A DNA stretch of 64,000 bases from Dryocosmus kuriphilus (taxonomy: Eukaryota > Arthropoda > Insecta > Hymenoptera > Cynipidae). A model generated the notes under the pieces. It made no database searches and was not told the DNA's origin. It saw nothing but the letters and a program-made list of their open reading frames with translations. This document shows positions 23,387-34,736 of this stretch, in pieces (within the stretch, counting starts at the first letter, position 1; every line of letters starts with the position of its first letter). The position numbers were made by a program, and so were the translations under genes. The stretch is taken from contig CM076194.1 of assembly GCA_038277395.1 (NCBI GenBank), forward strand, positions 131,039,230 to 131,103,229, read 5' to 3'.

Positions 23387-23704
23387 ATTTTTTTTATTTT
23401 ACTTTTATCTTATTTTTATCTTTATTTTTATCTTTATTTTTATCCTTATTTCTATCCTTATTTTTATCTATATTTTTATCTTTATTTTTATCTTTATTTT
23501 TATCTTTACTTTTATCCTTATTTCTATCTTTATTTTCATCTATATCTTTATCTTTATTTTTATCTTTATTTTTATTTTTATTATTATTTTTATCTTTATT
23601 TTTATATCTTAATTTTTATATTTATTTTTATCTTTATTTTTAGCTTTATTTTTATCTTTATTTTTATTTTATTTTTATTAAATTTTTATTTTATTTTTAT
23701 TTCA
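23387..23704 (+). repeat. (TTTTTATCTTTA)n tandem repeat
   Basis: A pyrimidine-rich ~12-bp repeat (TTTTTATCTTTA with CCTTA variants), about 25 copies, follows unit d. The endogenous retrovirus lies immediately after it, and similar TTTA-rich sequence resumes beyond its 3' LTR (34838-34975), so the tract is the insertion target. Long frames rich in Phe, Tyr, Leu and Ser across it are not genes. Confidence 0.85.
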
Positions 23705-23902
23705 TGTACTACGAAAGTAGTCACATGCATGGGCATTTAACACTAGTAAAGCCCTAGGCTATATAAGAGACTACGCTTGACCCGCTAGGCCAGTTCCACT
23801 ATAACGTTCTCATTGTAAACAACTGCTGAATAAATTGGGTGATCTCAAGTTTGAGGTTACTCGCTTTTTTAAAAATATCACTCCAGGATTTTTGGCACAA
23901 CA
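23705..23902 (+). repeat. Endogenous retrovirus 5' LTR
   Basis: 198 bp, starting TGTACTACGAAAGTAG and ending GGCACAACA (TGT...ACA ends). It carries TATATAAG at 23760-23767 and AATAAA at 23829-23834, so promoter and polyadenylation signals are present. It matches 34737-34837, except for an internal block missing there. Confidence 0.85.
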
Positions 23903-23904
23903 TT

Positions 23905-23921
23905 TGGCGATCCTACCATGA
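23905..23921 (+). other. Primer binding site, tRNA-Arg type
   Basis: TGGCGATCCTACCATGA lies two bases after the LTR. The 3' end of insect tRNA-Arg(ACG) with CCA is expected to give TGGCGATCCTGCCAGGA, so 15 of 17 positions agree. The tRNA sequence is recalled, not searched. Confidence 0.6.
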
Positions 23922-24202
23922 TCGGTCTTTTCGTCGAAAACTAATTCACATACGAGGACGGAACTGGCAAGGAAGAAAATTCACGAATTTTCGAGATTTA
24001 CAAATCCACGAAGAAAGTTAATTGGACAGACTACTCCGGACTCTTCTGCGGATCAGCCCGACAGCTCAGCGAGTGAAGGCTTAAAACATTAAGCCAAAAT
24101 CTTCACATCTAAATTGAGAGAAGAAAATTATATAAAATTCTCAAAGGATTTTGTGAAAGGGCAAGTAATAAACCACCACAAGTACCTACACGCTAAAAAG
24201 TA

Positions 24203-24857
24203 GATACTGCTGAACCAGAATTTAAATTCTGATGATCATCACGCCTTGCCGTCGGCGCCGAAAAATTCTGATCATCAGAACTTTTATACTGAAGCTCAGA
24301 ATTTTTCAATACTGTATATCAGTGACGCACACTTCGGAAAAATAGTTGCTGCGGAGCAGTATTCGAGATACTGCTGATCAGAATCTAAATTCTGATGATC
24401 ATCACGCCTTGCCGTCGGCGCCGAAAAATTCTGATCATCAGAACTTTATACTGAAGCTCAGAATTTTTCAATACTATATATCAGTGACGCACACTTCGGC
24501 AAAATAGTTGCTGCGGAGCCGTATTCGAGATACTGCTGATCAGAATTTAAATTCTGATGATCATCACGCCTTGCCGTCAGCGCCGAAAAATTCTGATCAT
24601 CAGAACTTTTTACACTGAAGCTCAGAATTTTTCAATACTGTATATCAGTGACGCACACTTCGGCAAAATAGTTGCTGCGGAGCAGTATTCGAGATACTGC
24701 TGATCAGAATCTAAATTCTGATGATCATCACGCCTTGCCGTCGGCGCCGAAAAATTCTGATCATCAGAACTTTTCATACTGAAGCTCAGAATCTTTCAAT
24801 ACTGTATATCAGTGACGCACGCTTCGGGAAAATCGTTGCTGCGGAGCAGTATTCGAG
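24203..24857 (+). repeat. Four tandem ~164-bp units
   Basis: Units begin with GATACTGCTG at 24203, 24367, 24529 and 24693 (periods 164, 162, 164), and the last ends at 24857. Each contains ATTTAAATTCTGATGATCAT, CACGCCTTGCCGTC, AAATTCTGATCATCAGAACT and CAGTGACGCACACTTCGG. Copies are about 95% identical by eye, much more alike than the retroviral LTRs, so the array expanded recently. Confidence 0.9.
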
Positions 24858-24885
24858 ATTCTGATCATCAGAATCTCGAATACTG
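24847..24885. repeat. 39-bp near-perfect palindrome
   Basis: Two perfect 19-bp arms (CAGTATTCGAGATTCTGAT and its complement) flank a single C at 24866. It sits exactly at the end of the tandem array. It would extrude as a tight cruciform. Confidence 0.9.
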
Positions 24886-26606
24886 GTCCTAAGAATAAAA
24901 ATATTGAAACGCAACATTCACAAGTTTCTGCTGACAAGTACACACATAACCAAGATAAAGGATCAACTGAAGCATATCTAAAAAAAGGGAGGTTTGAAAC
25001 CGATAATTACGCTTCCAAGATTAAAAAATGTTAACTATATCCGTCCCACAGATGGATGTTATCATATACGGGTTAAGGAACATAGGAAATTACACCAAGG
25101 AATTTTCTTCAGGAATTTTCTTAAGGATTTTTGGAGATGAGTTGATTTAAACTTCTACAATTGCATTATTGTAGCAGATTTCCACATAAAATTATGATGC
25201 AATATATTTCAGAAAAATGTCACAAATAGAACGAAACAATATAATTTTATATACACTAGCCAAAAAAAGGAACAATTATAGAGAAAAACAAAAAAAATGC
25301 AATTATATAAAACTAACATATCAGGAAATAATAATAAAATGTATACAAAACTTCAAAAGAATTATACACTAAAAGAGACAACAAATTCTTTCACATCAGG
25401 TTTTTATTAAATTTATTCCAATATTATTCCTTTTACTTTATATTTTCTATGAAGTTTGTGTATTCAGAGTCACTTATTAAATTATTTATCGTTTTGAGAA
25501 ATACAGAAGAGCGAGTTCGATTCTCCCCGTCGTCAAAGAGAACTTCGAAAATCACGTAAGAACCCGTTTTTCATAACAAAAAAGTTGTCTTAATTACCAA
25601 AAAAAAAGTTTCCTTTTTTATTTTTTTGTAATTTTCAAAATTTAATTGACAATATATGAATTAATGAGAAATATTGCGACGTAACAGCTCATCGCGCGCA
25701 GTGAAAGCAAAACACTAAACTCGTCAAGCTTCCATCCGAATCTCAAATTCTGATGATCAGAATCTCAAATTCTCATGATCAGAATCTCAAATTCTCATGA
25801 TCAGGATCGCTAGTTGCGCGTTCAATCCACAAAGTTTCTGTCTATCAGAATCTCCGGGCTGATGAGAAGCATTTAAATATCTGAATTCGAGTTTCACAGC
25901 TACTGAAGAACAGAATGTATTTTTCTGATTATTAGAATCTGACGTTAGCTTAGATCAGTATCGCGTGATTCTGATGAACAGAATTTTTTACCCCGAAGGC
26001 AGAATGCAGAATCGCAGATTCTGATGATCAGAATTTAAATTCTGATCAGCAGCATTTACTTTTTAGCGTGCACGAGGCCCGCAATCAGGCGGAAGGCCAT
26101 CTGGCAACCACAGCATTCGAGGACACATCTCTAGTGGAATACTCCTAAGGTGAAGGAAAAAGAAGATTCTGCGGAATTAATTCTAACCACAGAACTTTGA
26201 GGCTCAAGAAGAAAATAATATCGAAGAAAGAAAAATCGATCTACAAGAACTTCTAGATCTTCAATCGCCAAAAACGAATGTAAGTTAATTTGATGATCAC
26301 ACTTTTGGTGCTTTTAATGTGCATTAGAATTAGTGTCCCTTGCTCTCTGAGGAAGGAGACGAAGGTAAAATTTCACCGATTGAGAGTCTGACCTATGCTT
26401 GTAGCAGCATACGTGTGAACCTCTCGGTATTAAAAACGCACCGACATTACAATTTATAAAACAAGATTAGGTACAAATCGTAATTATAAATTACTAAACT
26501 GGATAATTTGAAAGACTATAGAGAAAATAGAAAATGCAATACAGACGAAACAACCACCGACAGTGACTATTTATTCACAATAAATCTATTTCAAATCGCT
26601 ACTGAT

Positions 26607-27648
26607 ATGCCTCGAGTCCCATCTCTCATCCCAAAAGAATCTACTTCTAATACCTTGGAAGATACCTACAAAGAAACTATCGCACAGCTAATAGCAAGAT
26701 TAAACAGACTGGAGCTGGAAAATCAAGCCAGAAAAAAGGAAATCTCTAACGTTGCACACGAAGTAAGATTACATTCTACAAAAGAAGACAGCGATTATTT
26801 TAAAACAGAAAAAATGACGAAAATGATTCCAAAAATTACCAAAGACGAGGACGACACGGACCCAGGCAAAGGAGAAAACCTGTAAAGGAACCTGAAGTAT
26901 CTGAAAACCAACGTGCAAAGGACATAATTGATACAATGACAGTGTTAAATGGCCAAGATGATATTGGCGTTGCAGATGTCATTAAAAGAGTTAAAAGGGC
27001 ACGTTTGAGATATAATCAACCTCATATTATATTTGATCTAGTAATTGCACAGAAAATTGTTGGGTTGGTTGAACATACTATAAGATTTAATGACATTGAT
27101 TCATACGAAGGTTTGTATGAAGCCTTACGTCAAAACCTGAAGCAAACGACCTCAACCTTACCACTCAAATCTAAATTGGAACTATGTGAACAAGGAGCTA
27201 CAGAAAGCATTCAATCCTATTCTATGAGATTCAGAAATAGAGTCAATGAAATAAATTACAATATCCAGTCAGAACATGAAAATCCCACAGAACGAAGATT
27301 ACGGGTAAAAATAGAAAACTCCGCAAATATAAAAAGGTACTTATTAAATTTGAAGAGAGAAATCGGCATTCATTTAATTACTGCGAAACCCGGAAGTCTA
27401 CAAGGAGCACAAAACTTAGCCTCTGAATTTGAAATGAGGCTCAAGGAATTACAACCAATAAGAAATATTCCAGCGACGCAAAAACAAATTAAATTTTTAC
27501 CAAGGCCTATGAAATTGAGAGGGCGGGCAAATACGACACCACAAATTAGATCCATGAGTCAGTAGCTTAACATGCAAGAAAAATCTAAATTAAGCTGTTA
27601 TCATTGTGGGAAGATTAGGCACCCTGCCAGCCAATGTGTAAAAAAGTA
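26607..27648 (+). pseudogene. gag: Endogenous retrovirus gag with CCHC zinc knuckle
   Basis: The likely start is ATG 26607 (MPRVPSLIPKES). A Glu/Lys-rich coiled stretch (IAQLIARLNRLELENQ) follows, up to a stop at 26885. Capsid-like sequence continues in another frame from about 26890 to 27565 (RARLRYNQPHIIFDLV, LYEALRQNLKQTTSTL, ESIQSYSMRFRNRVNEI), which is the errantivirus Gag pattern. After an in-frame TAG at 27563-27565, the same frame reads CYHCGKIRHPASQC at about 27595-27636, a canonical CX2CX4HX4C knuckle, and ends at 27648. One frameshift and one stop break the gene. The leader 26071-26606 before it has no other gene. Confidence 0.8.
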
Positions 27649-27706
27649 AAATTTTCTACAAGTTCAGTCCACCAAAAAACCACCTCAGATACACTGCATA
27701 AACACA

Positions 27707-29755
27707 ATGACGCAAGAAGAACTAACAGACTCTTCCGAGATGACGCAGGAAGAAATAATAGAACAAGAAAGATACGAGATGCAAGCCGAATGTATTCAAT
27801 CAATGGAAGACTTCAATCAATTAGAGGCAATAGAGCAGGAACCCAATAAAAATTCAGTTTATTTACAATACTTTGAAGAAAAAAAAATGTTTCATATAAT
27901 TGATAATAATTTCCCTTTAACAGAAGATGTTATATTAGGATTACCCTTTTTCAAAAAATATGAGAAGTATGCTATAACTCCAAATTGGCTAATTATCAAT
28001 AAAGTTAAATTACCACTTATTGATGATGGAGAATATATGAGTAAAAAAACGACTGAGATATGTAATATTCAAGTAAAAGACCAAGATAAAGCAATTTTGA
28101 TAAGAAACAACGAAAACATTCCGGATGGACTATATAATATTAGAAATAATCAATTAAAAGTACCATTTTTAATTATAAATTACAACCAATTAAAATACCA
28201 GAATTAATTAACTATGACACTGTTCATCAAATTGAACATCAGAAACAAGTAGATCGAAACATTCAAGACCCAGAGTATAATCACGAAAGAATTATTATAC
28301 TAATTGACGTTTTAAAACTAAATCATATAGAAAAGGGAACAAAGGAAACGATTAAGAAAATCGTCGCTAATTACCAATCGGTATTTTCGCTAGAAGGAGA
28401 ACCATTGTCTTGTACAAATCTAACAGAGCATACAATAAAATTGAATTCAGAAAAAATAATAATTCTAAAATCGCATCGCCTACCACAGAAGCATCATGAA
28501 TTCTCACTGGAGGAAACAGAAAAGCTTTTAAAGAAAGGAATAATTAGAAATAGCCAATCCCCATACAACTCACCCCTGTGGGTTGTCCCGAAAAAGGGAA
28601 ATCACTTAGGATGGTTATAGATTATAGAAAGCTAAATGATGAAACGAATTAAGACGCATATCCCCTTCCGGTAATCGATGGCATTCTAAACAGACTTGGA
28701 AGAGCGAAGTTTTTCTCTGCCTTAGAAATGTTTGCGGGTTTTCGCCAAATTCCGATGGAAGAAAAATGTAAAAAATGTACTGCCTTCTCCACTAGTCAGG
28801 GATATTTCGAATACAATAGAATGCCCTTCGGTCTAAAAAATGCCCCGGCCACATTCCGAAGAATGACGGACCGAGCATTTAATGGATTAACTGGAAAACA
28901 ATGTTTTGTACATATAGATGACATTGTTGTATTTGGAGAAACTTTGACAGAACACAATCAAAATCTTCAAAAAATCCTACAAAGAATAAATGAAGTGGGA
29001 ATAAAGCTCGAACCAACTAAATGTGAAATCCTAAACCCAGAGTTAAAGTACCTAGGACACTTAATAACAACTGAAGGTATTAAACCAAATCCAGTTAAAA
29101 TTGAAGCAATAAAAAATTTTAGAAAATTGAATACAGGCACAGATATTCAATCTCTTCTTGGACTTACCGTTTATTATCGTAAATTTATTAAAAGCTTTTC
29201 AAGTATAGCTCGACCGCTAACTTGATTAACTCAAAAGGAAACGATCTTTGGTTGGACCACAGATTGTGAAAAGGCATTTTACGATCTAAAACATGCTCCA
29301 ACGACTGTACCAGTGTTAAAATTCCCTGATTTCAGTAAACAATTTACTTTAACTACAGATGCACCAAATCTTGGATAAGGAGCTGTATTGTCTCAGGAAA
29401 GATATCCGTGCCTTTTTATATCTAGAATGCTAAATAAGGCTGAAGAAAATTATACTACGTCAGAAAAGGAATTGCTTGCAATTGTCTGGTCCATGAAACG
29501 TCTGAGACAATATTTACTTGGTAAAAAGTTTAAAATACAAACAGATCATAAGGCCCTAATTTGGTTACACAACGTCAAAGATCCTAGCTCACCGTTACTT
29601 CGATGTAGGTTAAGAATGGAGGAATACGATTATGAAATAGAATATGTAAAAGGCAAAGGAAATAAAGTTGCCGATTGTTTGTCAAGACTATTCCCAATTA
29701 CGGAAGAATGGGAAACAGACCTAGATGAATTATTGAAAATGTCAGGTGACAAAAT
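27707..29755 (+). pseudogene. pol: Endogenous retrovirus pol: protease remnant, RT and RNase H
   Basis: 27707-28207 carries the C-terminal protease signature (EDVILGLPFFKKY), but no DTG active site was found upstream. RT begins near 28405 (CTNLTEHTIKLNSEK, then SPYNSPLWVVPKK). It shifts frame near 28610 and continues through FSALEMFAGF, MPFGLKNAPATF, HIDDIVVFG and YLGHLIT to 29225. RNase H follows (TTDAPNLG with a stop, then SEKELLAIVWSMKRLRQYL, TDHKAL and ADCLSRLFP). The first RT catalytic position reads ALEM rather than ALDM and the YxDD box reads HIDD. The leading Asp is thus lost and the enzyme would be inactive. The gene is then interrupted by the LINE at 29771. Confidence 0.87.
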
Positions 29756-29770
29756 ACCTAGTGAAAATGA

Positions 29771-31722
29771 GGGCTTCCGGTCCCGGCGCTGATAATGATG
29801 GGATGGGTGTGAGAATTTGAGCGATCGTCTTGGCTTTGGAGGTGAATAAGGATTGTGTGGGGTGCAAAAAAGGGTTGTGAGTAGAGTTATGGCAGTTGGT
29901 ATGTAGGAGGAATGAGTGGAAGGGTCGCGGAAGGTGGATGAAGGGAAAAAGTGAGAATAAGTGGTGCATGCTGAAGAGTGTGGTTTGGTTTGAAGTTAGT
30001 TAGTTAGTTAGTTTGGTGGACAGAGAGTAGCTTAGTGGAGTTGTACGAGACTGGGAAGACGGATGGTGAGGTAAGGTCTAGTCATTGTTAATTACTGCTG
30101 TCTTTTTGTATGAAAATAGTGCGAAGGATAAAGCAGTGGTGAGGGGAGCGTGGAGAGCGGAGCGAGAGATTGATAAGTGGCGCGGGAGACCAGTGGGTAA
30201 GCTAGGAGAGTAGCAGGCCACAGGGTAACAGACCGATTACGAGGAGACCAAGGCAACAGAACGCTAGTTGGCAATACGTGCCCGAAGAAGGGAATTAGAG
30301 ACTGGACCCAGTGTGCAATGAATGAAGTGGCGAGCCGGGCAGGCAGCACTAGTGGGGGCGACGCAGAGAGGTTAGAGTTTGTTAAGTCAATTGATAAGGT
30401 GTTAGAGTCAAGTAATGCCATGGATAAGGCTATAGGTAAGGCAAAAGACACAATGGAAAATATGTTCCGAGAGTTAGAGAAGGTACTGAGTAGAGGGCTA
30501 GCGGAAGAAAAGGAACATGGTAGTGGAAAAGAGGGAATAGTCATAAAGATAAAAGAGAAATGGGAGAAATGGGAAAAATGCTGGAAGAAAGAGAAAGGAA
30601 AAGTATGGCAAAAATTGGAGAGGATTGAGGAGGGACAGAGAAAAAAGCAGGAAGAGGGCAGGAAGGTAATAAGGCTGGTAGAAGAGAGGTTACGTAATTT
30701 AGAATGCAGAGCTGAACGTCAAGAGAATCGTGAGAAAATAGGTAGAGGGGACGGGGAAGAGGGAGATGTAAACTTGAGAGAGGAGAATGAGAGAATGAAA
30801 AGTAGAGTAAGTGGGTTAGAAAGGAAAATGGAGGGGTTTGAAAGGGAAAAGAAAAAGAGAAATGTCGTTATAAAAGGATTGCAATGTAGAAAGCGAAACG
30901 GGAAAGAAGGAGGTAGAGAAACTTTTGAGGGACATAGGGGCGAATGTCAGGGTGCAGGAGATAAAGGCGGTAGGCAACCAGACAGGAGGAAAAGCGAGGA
31001 TGTACGTAGTCAAGCTGGGAAGTGAAGTGGGGAGGAGAGAGGTAATGAGGAAAAAGAAGGTGCTTAGGGAAAGAAAAGAAAGAATTGATGAAGATATTAC
31101 ATGGAGGGAGAGAAGGAAAAGATGGCTAATAGGAGAGAGGGCTTGGGAGGAGAGGAGAAAAGGGAATAGAGTTTGGTTTGGGAGAGAATGTTGTGGGTGA
31201 ATGAGTCGGCGTGGATATGGGACGAGGAGAGAGAGAGGAGTTGAAAATAGGTGAGCGACCTCAAGGTCGAAGGGGGGAGCAAAGATGACTAAGAACAGAT
31301 AAGAAGCGCCGCGGTTTGCGAACGAGATAGGAGGAAGAATGTGGGGAGAAGGGAAAAAGAGTGTGAAAAGGGGATTTAAGTAGTTTTTTGGAATGTGCTA
31401 GGAATGGATGAAGAAATTGGAAAAACTGAGAGAAAGAGCAGGTCATACAGGGTAGAGGAGAGCCAAAATGATTCGTATAAGGGCAAAAGAAAAGTCAGTA
31501 GAGTCGCGGATTAATGTACCATCAATAGAATGGAAATGGCGAGAGGAAGCGGAAGCCCAAAATCTTGAGCTGTAGTGCGTAAATTTATATTAGAGATTAA
31601 GAGTTATGTATATATAGAATAAGGTAAGAATAAGTATTTGTAAAATCTGCTCTGGATGTAAAGATGTGATGGTTATATAAAGACTCTCAAACCCGTAAAA
31701 GGGAGAGAGTGTAAGTAAACGA
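29771..31722 (+). mobile_element. LINE-A family copy inserted in pol, internally deleted
   Basis: ACCTAGTGAAAATGA occurs at 29756-29770 and again at 31723-31737, a perfect 15-bp target duplication. The insert has a 5' UTR, an ORF1 homologous to that of LINE-A, the very start of ORF2 (VFWNVLGMDEE near 31395), and then directly a 3' UTR ending AAGACTCTCAAACCC and GGGAGAGAGTGTAAGTAAA. The RT is missing, so it is an internally deleted, non-autonomous copy that must have been moved by enzymes of a full element. Confidence 0.9.
30318..31200 (+). pseudogene. ORF1 of the inserted LINE
   Basis: A frame from ATG 30318 (MNEVASRAGSTSGGDAER) runs to 31025, and a second frame from about 30925 ends at 31200, so one frameshift lies near 30900-30930. 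The first part is a long Glu/Lys-rich heptad region (IKEKWEKWEKCWKKEKG, EENERMKSRVSGLERKMEG), clearly coiled-coil. The second part (MRDIGANVRVQEIKAVGN and IDEDITWRERRKRWLIGER) matches the C-terminal domain of the LINE-A protein (MRDIGIQVKIQGVKRIG and IEEDLTWKERKRRWQIEQR). Its role is binding of element RNA. Confidence 0.8.
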
Positions 31723-31737
31723 ACCTAGTGAAAATGA

Positions 31738-32942
31738 AGAAAGTGCCTCAGAATACATACCCACTAGTGAAACAAGTAGTGGAAGAGAAGAAACACGAAT
31801 TAATGATTACAAAAAATGGAAATCTAAACCTACAATTAAGCGAGTCAAAATTAAACCCAACGCTAATGGTAAATTGTGGATACCAATAACAAAACGAACT
31901 TTGAACCAATTTAATGAAGAAGAGTGGATTTGTTCGCTTGAAAAAATAGTCAAAGACAATATATTGAAAGGATTGACTACTGTGAGTTTCAATGTAAATG
32001 ACCCACTTATAACAACATTAGAAAAACGTGAGCTAAACTCGTGTTATTAATCAGGCAGAAGCTATCATTCCCGATATACCAACTAACCCTAACGACAAAG
32101 TTGCATTAGATATATTTGGACCTCTTCCGGAGACCACGAAAGGATATAAATATATATTGAGTATCTAAGATCGACTAACGCGATATACTGTTCTAATACC
32201 TTTGAAAATAGAAGAATCTAGAGATATAATAAAAGAACTGACAAATCACTACATTCACATCTTTGGAGCACCAAAAACGATACTAACAGACCAAGGCACT
32301 AATTTAATCTCACAAATGATACAAGATTTCGAAACCATCCTTGGAATTAAACATATTAAAACTACTACATTTCACTCGCAAGCAAACGGTAATGTAGAAA
32401 GAATGGATTCTACATCAAAAAATTTTATTAAAACCAGCATCGCAGAAAATAATCGGGAATGTGATGAAAACTTAAAATTCAATAATTGTATGATAAATAC
32501 AATGAGTAATTGAATAAATGGTCACTCACCATTTGAATTAACTTTCGATCGAAAACCCAATATTCCATCATCTTTCCCTTTATCCCCGAATTTAACGTTT
32601 GACGATCTAATTAATCAATGGAAAGATAGACATAACGAGATCATGAAAAAATGCAAAGAACGAATGCAGCTAGAAATGGAAAAAACAAAGAAAAGAACAG
32701 ACGACCAAATATTTAAAGAACACCCTATCTACGTTCCGGGAGAATACGTGAAAACATTAAACAACACAAGAAGGAAATTAGATCCATACTGGGCTCGTTC
32801 CTACCAAATTAAGGAGGTTATAGATAATAATAACTTAGTTATAGAAAGAAAGAGTAAGGAAGAAAGAATACATGTTGAGCAATGTATGCCTTATTTTTTA
32901 GATGACGCTACTACTGATCCTGCAGCTGATAGCGACCACTAG
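31738..32942 (+). pseudogene. pol: Endogenous retrovirus integrase
   Basis: The retroviral sequence resumes after the LINE. The catalytic core starts near 32090 (VALDIFGPLPETTKGY, first Asp). It has a stop at about 32167, then continues in ILTDQGTNLISQ (second Asp) and HSQANGNVERMDSTS (Glu) up to a TGA at 32512. A C-terminal basic domain follows (about 32643-32942: KRTDDQIFKEHPIYVPG, LDPYWARSYQIKEVI). Unlike the RT, the DDE residues are all visible. The HHCC zinc domain is not seen and 31738-32090 seems shortened. Several stops exclude function. Confidence 0.82.
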
Positions 32943-34495
32943 CGCTAACTATACGACTCAGAAACTGAATGGTAATATTTTCATAGAAGAAGTGGCTCGA
33001 GTGCACCTTTACCACGAAAGTTGGAGATTATTAATAAGTATGAACTTCACCCCTAATGAAGATCGCATCAAAGCAATCGACGAGACAATTCAAATCGCGG
33101 AATTCACATGCGACAAGAAATGTGGACCGAAGTACGAAGTTCAACTTGTAAGAAGTCGTTATTATAGATTAATTAATAAAAATAATGTATTGAAACGCTT
33201 ATCAGGCAAGCAAAGAAGACAGAAACGAGTTTTAGCCAATTTTGTAGGGGACATCACTAAAATTCTCTTTGGAACATTAACCAAGAACGATTTGAAAGGG
33301 ATAAATGACGAATTTGATAAAATATATGACGATAATAGAAATTTGGCTAAAATTTTGACCAATCACACAAAAATTTTGAAAATGATCTTAGACTCATCAT
33401 CTGTAAATCAAAAAACCCTTTTGAATAATCAAAACTCGGAAAGAGAGATTGCGCGTAATTTAAGTAAAGGACTAAACACCGTTTCGAACGATAATTTTGT
33501 TAACAGTAAATTAGTATTAACAGCTATACTGATAATTGAAACAACAGAGGACATTGACACAGCCATAAACTCATTGAATGACGGTAAACATGGCATTGTA
33601 CATCCCTAAATCCTAGCTCCTGCAATCCTGACCCAAACCATTAAATAATTCGAGCAGACGTTGAGAATGAGATATCATTTTGACACAGACGAAGATAATT
33701 ACCAGCATATTATCGATATTAGCCAATTGTCAGTAGCAATTGTTATGGGATTATTTACATATATACTTGAAATACCTGTAATAGAAAAAGAAGAAGGCAT
33801 CCTAGAATATATTATACCAATAACACATAAAATAAACAATATATTCCTTTCTATAATAGTTGATCATTAGTACATAATTAAGTATCAGAAACCTTATGTG
33901 CCCACCGATTTAATTAATTTATCAAAATGTAAACAAATAACTGAGTATAAAGTATGTAGTAGAAATTAACCGAATATATTCATACCTGAGTCAGAAACAT
34001 GCGAAGCCACATTACATAAACGATATGTCGAAAATAAATGTAATAAATCTCCATATTTGTTACATAGGGAAACATTTATACCTACGTGAAATGGATACAT
34101 AATAATCCCACAGATAGACTTAGAGTTAGATTTAAATTGCGACAATTTTATTAAAAGGGAAATAATAAATGAACCAGTTTTATTATCAGGACGAGATTGT
34201 AAAATTTATAACAAATACGATACACTGTACTCGAAGAGTAAAACTGAATTCGAAAAAATAAAATAGATTAATGTTACATACTCGTATAATACTGATTGTG
34301 CTAAAGAATGCCTAGAAAACTTAGAAGTAAAACTGGTTCAAATGCCTAAAATAGTAAGTAGCAACGAGTTTAAAGAAGCCAGATTAAGTTTAGGCGATAC
34401 AGAAAACTTATTACAGACCATAGCTATTGACAGACGAGCTAAAACGTGGACAGAAAGTTCTCTTGAGTATCTAAGTATTTGAGATATGTCTCAAT
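32902..34495 (+). pseudogene. env: Endogenous retrovirus envelope, baculovirus-F-like
   Basis: The frame opens at 32902, overlapping the end of pol by about 40 nt. It begins with a hydrophobic signal-like leader (TLLLILQLIATTSA). A dibasic furin-type site KRLSGKQRRQKR is followed directly by a hydrophobic stretch (VLANFVGDITKILFGTL) resembling a fusion peptide, then a heptad region (NRNLAKILTNHTKILKMIL). This order is that of insect errantivirus Env and the baculovirus F family, a class I fusion protein. After stops near 33609 the later ectodomain is visible in pieces to 34495 with many Cys. A convincing transmembrane segment was not found. It is broken by several stops and frameshifts. Confidence 0.78.
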
Positions 34496-34722
34496 AATTG
34501 TAATGACGTTATACATAATGAATAAAGTAGGCTCACTTAAATGTATAAATAATTGTTTTCCCACAAAATTGTGTGTATTCTGTATTAGAAATGAAATACA
34601 AAAATGTAAATAAAGCGCCTGGCAATACTTCGATTATGCCTAAGCTATCAAGCGATATGGAAAGCATACCCTTAAGAAAAATAGGAAAAACCTGTAAACT
34701 TAGAGGGCTAAAGTTAGTCTAC

Positions 34723-34733
34723 AGAAGGGAGAA
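34723..34733 (+). other. Polypurine tract
   Basis: AGAAGGGAGAA lies immediately upstream of the 3' LTR, where plus-strand synthesis would be primed. Confidence 0.65.
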
Positions 34734-34736
34734 TGT

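Larger units (their letters stand above)
24189..26070. mobile_element. Palindrome-rich non-autonomous DNA element inside the retroviral leader
   Basis: Both ends share CACGCTAAAAAGTA followed by a diverged GATACTGCTGA (left) or AATGCTGCTGA (right) and then AGAATTTAAATTCTGAT, giving inverted repeats of about 45 bp. The body has no coding frame. It is dominated by CTGATGATCAG-type palindromes, four ~164-bp tandem units at the left (24203-24857) and further GATCAGAATCTCAAATTCTC repeats at the right (25735-25810). No target duplication is evident in the flanks (ACCTA and CACGAGG), so the superfamily is unknown. Confidence 0.65.

Noticed and set aside
23279..23740. Long Phe/Tyr/Leu-rich frames that look like membrane proteins
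   Set aside because: They come from the (TTTTTATCTTTA)n tract and the GC-rich end of a repeat unit; no non-repetitive coding signal.
24203..24857. Regularly spaced repeats resembling a CRISPR array
   Set aside because: The whole 164-bp unit repeats with no unique spacers, inside a transposon in a eukaryotic genome.
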